Below are positions 15,074 to 17,748 of a stretch of 17,748 bases of DNA, in pieces. Every line of letters begins with the position of its first letter. Position 1 is the stretch's first letter. The DNA is from WVZL01 sp041862375 (lineage in GTDB: Bacteria; Acidobacteriota; Aminicenantia; Aminicenantales; Aminicenantaceae), in NCBI GenBank assembly GCA_041862375.1, contig JBGVTE010000063.1, positions 1 through 17,748 on the forward strand, read 5' to 3'. The notes beneath the pieces are model-generated. The model was not told where the DNA came from and did not search any database. It worked only from the letters and a program-made list of their open reading frames with translations. Both the position numbers and the translations under genes were made by a program.

Positions 15074-15480
15074 GGCATCTTGTTAAAGGAAAGAAGTTAA
15101 GACGAAACACTGCTCACAGAAAAGCTCTCCTGCGCAATCTTGTAACATCTCTTCTGGAGAAGGAACGGATAAAGACAACTTTAGCAAAAGCCAAGGCAAC
15201 AAGGCCTTTAGCGGAAAAGATGATTACTCTAGCGAAAAAAGACACTCTTCATGCGCGGCGCAAGGTTTTGAGTTTTATTTATAAAAAACCTGTTATCCGT
15301 AAGCTTTTTGAAGAGATAAGTCCGCGTTTCATCGAGAGGCAAGGTGGATATACAAGAATTGTGAAGATCGGCCAACGCTCTGGAGATGGAACTGAGATGG
15401 CGATGCTCGAGCTTATTGGATCTGAATTTGTGAAGAAGCAGAAAAAGAAGAAGGAAAAGGAAAAGAAAAAACCAAAGTAA
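15070..15480 (+). CDS. rplQ: 50S ribosomal protein L17 with a lysine-rich tail
   Basis: L17 is located near the exit tunnel opening. Of 136 residues, the core is typical: MRHLVKGKKLRRNTAHRKAL, LLRNLVTSLLEKERIKTTLA, KARATRPLAEK-like KAKATRPLAEKMITLAKK, and a C-terminal GGYTRIVKIGQRSGDGTEMA with MLELIGSEF. The last 17 or so residues are almost all lysine and glutamate (KKQKKKKEKEKKKPK). The start overlaps rpoA by four bases (ATGA). The stop lies one base before a long inverted repeat, so that element forms the boundary of the ribosomal cluster. Confidence 0.96.
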   Translation: MRHLVKGKKLRRNTAHRKALLRNLVTSLLEKERIKTTLAKAKATRPLAEKMITLAKKDTLHARRKVLSFIYKKPVIRKLFEEISPRFIERQGGYTRIVKIGQRSGDGTEMAMLELIGSEFVKKQKKKKEKEKKKPK

Positions 15481-15481
15481 A

Positions 15482-15690
15482 AAAAGGGGACAGGCTACTT
15501 TTTTTATAAATAACAATTTTTGTCATTATAGAGTGTTGCTTATAGCTGTGTACCTATATAAAAAAGAAGCTAATGCTTCCCTCTAATTTTTTTCTTTTTT
15601 TTTGTTCCCGTTTGAAGAATATCTCCATTTGCTCAGAGGAGTGAAGTGACATTATTTGTCATATTTTAAAAAAGTAGCCTGTCCCCTTTT
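15482..15690. mobile_element. Non-coding element with perfect 23-base terminal inverted repeats (MITE- or REP-like)
   Basis: The left arm (15482-15504, beginning AAAAGGGGACAGGCTAC) and the right arm (15668-15690) are exact reverse complements over 23 bases. They flank a 163-base AT-rich interior with no reading frame of note. The similarity continues imperfectly inwards, about 16 of the next 26 bases, including a shared ACAA...TGTCA part. A small hairpin, TGACA-TTATT-TGTCA, sits by the right arm (15647-15661). The element starts one base after the rplQ stop and ends 11 bases from the stop of the convergent gene. No clear target duplication is seen. From memory, GGGGACAG-type ends occur near IS200-like transposases; I cannot verify that here. 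Confidence 0.6.
15560..15579 (-). terminator. Candidate intrinsic terminator for the transglycosylase gene
   Basis: Read on the - strand, GAAGC-ATTA-GCTTC (15579 to 15566) is a five-base-pair hairpin with a four-base loop followed directly by TTTTTT (15565-15560). Upstream AGAGG could extend the stem by pairing with the U tract through A-U and G-U pairs. On the + strand the same hairpin is followed after seven bases by T runs (15587-15593 and 15595-15603), so weak action on rplQ transcripts is also possible. It lies inside the inverted-repeat element. Confidence 0.4.
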
Positions 15691-15701
15691 ATTTTTGCCT
15701 T

Positions 15702-17489
15702 TTATTTTTTTGGGATGATCCAGAGGTCTTGTCCGGGATAGATTTTTGACCTGGAGCTGAGGCCGTTCAAGTTGAGTAAATTTTGGAGGTTCATACCGAA
15801 TTTTTTAGCTATATCAAAAGGTGTGTCTCCCGCTTTTACTTTATAAATCACTGCGCCCTGAGGTTGTTCTGATCGGATTACGAGCTTCTGTCCCACTTTG
15901 AGGAGGTTGCTTCTTAGACTATTATCTCTTTTAATTTTTTTGATAGTAGTGTTAAAGTAGCGGGCTATAAGATAGAGAGAATCTCCTCTTTTTACAGTAT
16001 AGGTAATATTCGTTCCTATTTTTATTACAGGACGAGAAGGACTTGAGGAACGGTAACTCCCTGCTCTACCTGGGACCTTAAGCCTTTGTCCAGGTCGAAT
16101 TAGATGAACGCGGCGGAGTCGGTTCAAACGCGCAATGGCAGAGACAGATGTTCTGTAACGGCGAGCAATGCCTGAGAGGGTCTCTCCTCTTCGTACATAG
16201 TGTAGGAAATATGTAGCTTCTGGGGGAACCCAGCGGGGAAGAGAGTTTAATGCAATGAGTGCATTCTCGCTATGCCCAACAGGTACTTTGAGGGAGTATT
16301 CGTAATCTGGGGTAGCATTATGACGCAATTCAGGATTGAGTGAAGCGAGCTGTTGAGCATTTAACCCCAGCTTAGCAGAAAGGGAAGAGAGTTTTACCGG
16401 GCGATTGATAGTGATTGTTTCATATTTTAAAGGAGGATCTGGTTGGGGGAGATTAAACGCGTATTTTTCTGGGTTGTTTATTATTAGAAGCGAAGCAATG
16501 AATCGGGGAACAAACCGAGCTGTCTCACGAGGCAGCATTTTGTAAAGGTCCCAGAAATTGTCAAGGTAATTAATACGCTGGTTGCGGATGACATTTTGTA
16601 CTCTCATCTCTCCACAGTTATAAGCAGCCAAAGCTGTTGTCCAGTCACCAAAAAAAGAATGGAGCTCTAATAGATACTTTATAGCAGCTTGGGTTGATTT
16701 TAAAGGATCCATCCTCTCGTCAATCCAGCGATTTCGCTTCAGGCCAAACCTGTACCCAGTGGAAGAAATAAACTGCCAGAGGCCTAGAGCCCGAGCCCGT
16801 GATAAAGCTCTTACTTTAAACCAACTTTCGATGTGGGGAACCCAGCTCAATTGTTCTGGAAGTCCGACTTTTTTCAATTCCTCACCAATCATTTCCCGGT
16901 ACTTACCTGATCGTTTATATGATTCTTCAAAATATTTTCTCTCTTTTGTCTGAAAATTTCTGATTTCTGCCTTTACATATTCGTTTTCAATGAGCGGAAT
17001 AGTCTTATTGTTATCACCAACAGTTATCAATCGTGAAGCATAGATTTCTTGAATCCTTTGAGCAATCAACAGGCGGAGATCGTCTTTTTCTTGGATTAGA
17101 GGTGAATCCTGTGGAAGTTTGGTTTTCAGTATTAGACGATAAGCTTCATCGAGAGCGGCCAGCGCAGTATTTAAGTCACCTTTTTCCCAGGCATTTTGAG
17201 CATCCTGATATGCATCAAGAGCTTCTTCGAGTAATACAGATGGATCTTCAGCTTCCTGAGGCAAGGATTCATCGTGAGTGGGAATTTCACTTTCTGTCTG
17301 TTCTTTTTCTTCAATACTATGAGTTTCTTCTTCTGGTTTAGTCTCTTCAGGATCCTCCTTCATTTGAGGAGAGGGGGGAGGAACAGTTTGGATTTTAGTT
17401 GCTTTTTTTCTATCCGCAGAACAATTTCCCAGAAAGATGGTGATGGTTAATAAAGATATGATTAGAAAAAAATGCTTATTTTTTTTCAA
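15702..17489 (-). CDS. mltD: Membrane-bound lytic murein transglycosylase, MltD-like, with LysM repeats
   Basis: It is predicted to cleave peptidoglycan glycan strands in the periplasm, forming anhydro-muropeptides. Of 595 residues, 1-22 form a signal peptide with C23 as probable lipid anchor (FLGNC; Asn before the Cys is unusual). Residues 35-80 are a Pro/Glu-rich spacer, and 91-122 resemble one TPR unit. The transglycosylase domain is about 195-320, with catalytic E221 in PHIESWF, GLWQFISSTG and AAYNCGE (usually Ala or Ser for Cys). Residues 355-405 look like a degenerate LysM. Clear LysM repeats lie at 429-473, 497-538 and 548-592. The start is TTG: an in-frame stop lies two codons upstream and no later ATG keeps the signal peptide. 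No Shine-Dalgarno sequence is visible. Confidence 0.9.
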   Translation of the reverse strand: MKKNKHFFLIISLLTITIFLGNCSADRKKATKIQTVPPPSPQMKEDPEETKPEEETHSIEEKEQTESEIPTHDESLPQEAEDPSVLLEEALDAYQDAQNAWEKGDLNTALAALDEAYRLILKTKLPQDSPLIQEKDDLRLLIAQRIQEIYASRLITVGDNNKTIPLIENEYVKAEIRNFQTKERKYFEESYKRSGKYREMIGEELKKVGLPEQLSWVPHIESWFKVRALSRARALGLWQFISSTGYRFGLKRNRWIDERMDPLKSTQAAIKYLLELHSFFGDWTTALAAYNCGEMRVQNVIRNQRINYLDNFWDLYKMLPRETARFVPRFIASLLIINNPEKYAFNLPQPDPPLKYETITINRPVKLSSLSAKLGLNAQQLASLNPELRHNATPDYEYSLKVPVGHSENALIALNSLPRWVPPEATYFLHYVRRGETLSGIARRYRTSVSAIARLNRLRRVHLIRPGQRLKVPGRAGSYRSSSPSRPVIKIGTNITYTVKRGDSLYLIARYFNTTIKKIKRDNSLRSNLLKVGQKLVIRSEQPQGAVIYKVKAGDTPFDIAKKFGMNLQNLLNLNGLSSRSKIYPGQDLWIIPKK

Positions 17490-17507
17490 TTTTTATTAAA
17501 GATTAAA

Positions 17508-17536
17508 TTTATAACATTTGAGGATATTAGAGTCAA
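17508..17536 (-). promoter_or_regulatory. Sigma70-type promoter for the transglycosylase gene
   Basis: On the - strand, TTGACT (17536-17531) and TATAAA (17513-17508) match the -35 and -10 consensus at five of six bases each, with an ideal 17-base spacer. Transcription would begin near 17501, only about 12 bases before the TTG at 17489. The leader would be very short, which agrees with the missing Shine-Dalgarno sequence. The identification is by consensus match alone. Confidence 0.55.
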
Positions 17537-17678
17537 CTTGTTAATTTACGGGTAAGCATCTTTTTTTCCGTGATAATAAATGTCTTTGAAATGGCTTTTG
17601 TTTTTCTCACCTATCTATTTTATTGAGTTTGTCCCAAAGTGACGGGATTAAAAGAAGTGTTCGAAAAAGGCAGTTCCA
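17537..17678. other. Non-coding AT-rich stretch upstream of the transglycosylase gene
   Basis: No reading frame with a plausible start and ribosome binding site was found on either strand. The only structure noticed is a weak ACGG...CCGT pairing around 17548-17571. Nothing else can be supported. Confidence 0.4.
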
Positions 17679-17720
17679 TTGTCATTGCGAGCGATCGAAG
17701 AGAGCGTGGCAATCTCATTG
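17679..17720. repeat. Imperfect palindrome of the GTCATTGCGAG...GGCAATCTC type, probable dispersed repeat
   Basis: The stretch has ATTGC at 17684-17688 and GCAAT at 17709-17713 as the matching core arms. Outer bases also pair partly (TGTCATTGC against TGAGATTGC read from the other strand). Sequences of this general form are familiar intergenic repeats in many bacterial genomes. A further AATCT/AGATT pairing (17711-17715 with bases near 17730) suggests the repeat may extend to the window edge. Copy number cannot be seen here. Confidence 0.45.
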
Positions 17721-17748
17721 AAAACAAATAGATTAATGCCCTTCCTTA

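Noticed and set aside
15505..15667. Small gene or tRNA within the inverted-repeat element
   Set aside because: No open frame with a ribosome binding site and no cloverleaf could be found; the interior is AT-rich with homopolymer runs.
17033..17341. 102-codon frame on the + strand within the transglycosylase gene
   Set aside because: It is fully antisense to the conserved N-terminal half of that gene, with no recognisable motifs.
1..17748. CRISPR array, prophage or defence system
   Set aside because: No regularly spaced direct repeats, integrase, nuclease or phage-like gene is present; the content is housekeeping.

Overview
The window is almost entirely a bacterial ribosomal-protein supercluster (S10, spc and alpha operons joined end to end), read on the + strand from the tail of an elongation factor Tu gene to rplQ. 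A convergent cell-wall hydrolase gene on the - strand follows. The DNA is AT-leaning, purine-rich on the coding strand and very tightly packed. The bacterial S14/L36/SecY set rules out archaea. The lipoprotein-type, MltD-like transglycosylase suggests a diderm (Gram-negative-type) bacterium. The zinc-binding forms of S14, S4, L36 and adenylate kinase, and the basic SecY tail, fit a deep-branching lineage. Something near Aminicenantes/Acidobacteriota is my guess from general flavour, not a demonstrated assignment.

Layout: tuf 3' end (1-143); a 91-base gap with a small hairpin over the rpsJ ribosome binding site; S10 block rpsJ-rplC-rplD-rplW-rplB-rpsS-rplV-rpsC-rplP-rpmC-rpsQ (235-5225); spc block rplN-rplX-rplE-rpsN(type Z)-rpsH-rplF-rplR-[101-base gap]-rpsE-rpmD-rplO-secY (5222-10753); adk-map-infA-rpmJ (10750-12549); alpha block rpsM-rpsK-rpsD-rpoA-rplQ (12561-15480). 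Twelve adjacent gene pairs overlap by 1 to 14 bases, so translational coupling is probably pervasive. No convincing internal promoter was seen, which suggests one long transcription unit fed from upstream of the window.

Between rplQ and the convergent gene lies a 209-base element with perfect 23-base terminal inverted repeats (15482-15690). It has no coding capacity and carries an internal terminator-like hairpin. It looks like a miniature mobile or REP-like element that now separates two convergent units. The - strand gene (15702-17489) encodes a 595-residue lytic transglycosylase with LysM repeats. It appears to start at TTG, with a good sigma70-type promoter only about a dozen bases upstream of the start and no visible Shine-Dalgarno sequence. 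The window ends in non-coding DNA holding a second, different dispersed-repeat-like sequence (about 17679-17720).

The genes jointly make ribosomal subunits, the RNA polymerase alpha subunit, the SecY export channel, initiation factor IF-1, and two housekeeping enzymes (adenylate kinase, methionine aminopeptidase). Nothing here amounts to a new biological system. The items worth a second look are small: the inverted-repeat element, the hairpin before rpsJ, the extended L30, the gap before rpsE, and the unusual start of the hydrolase gene.
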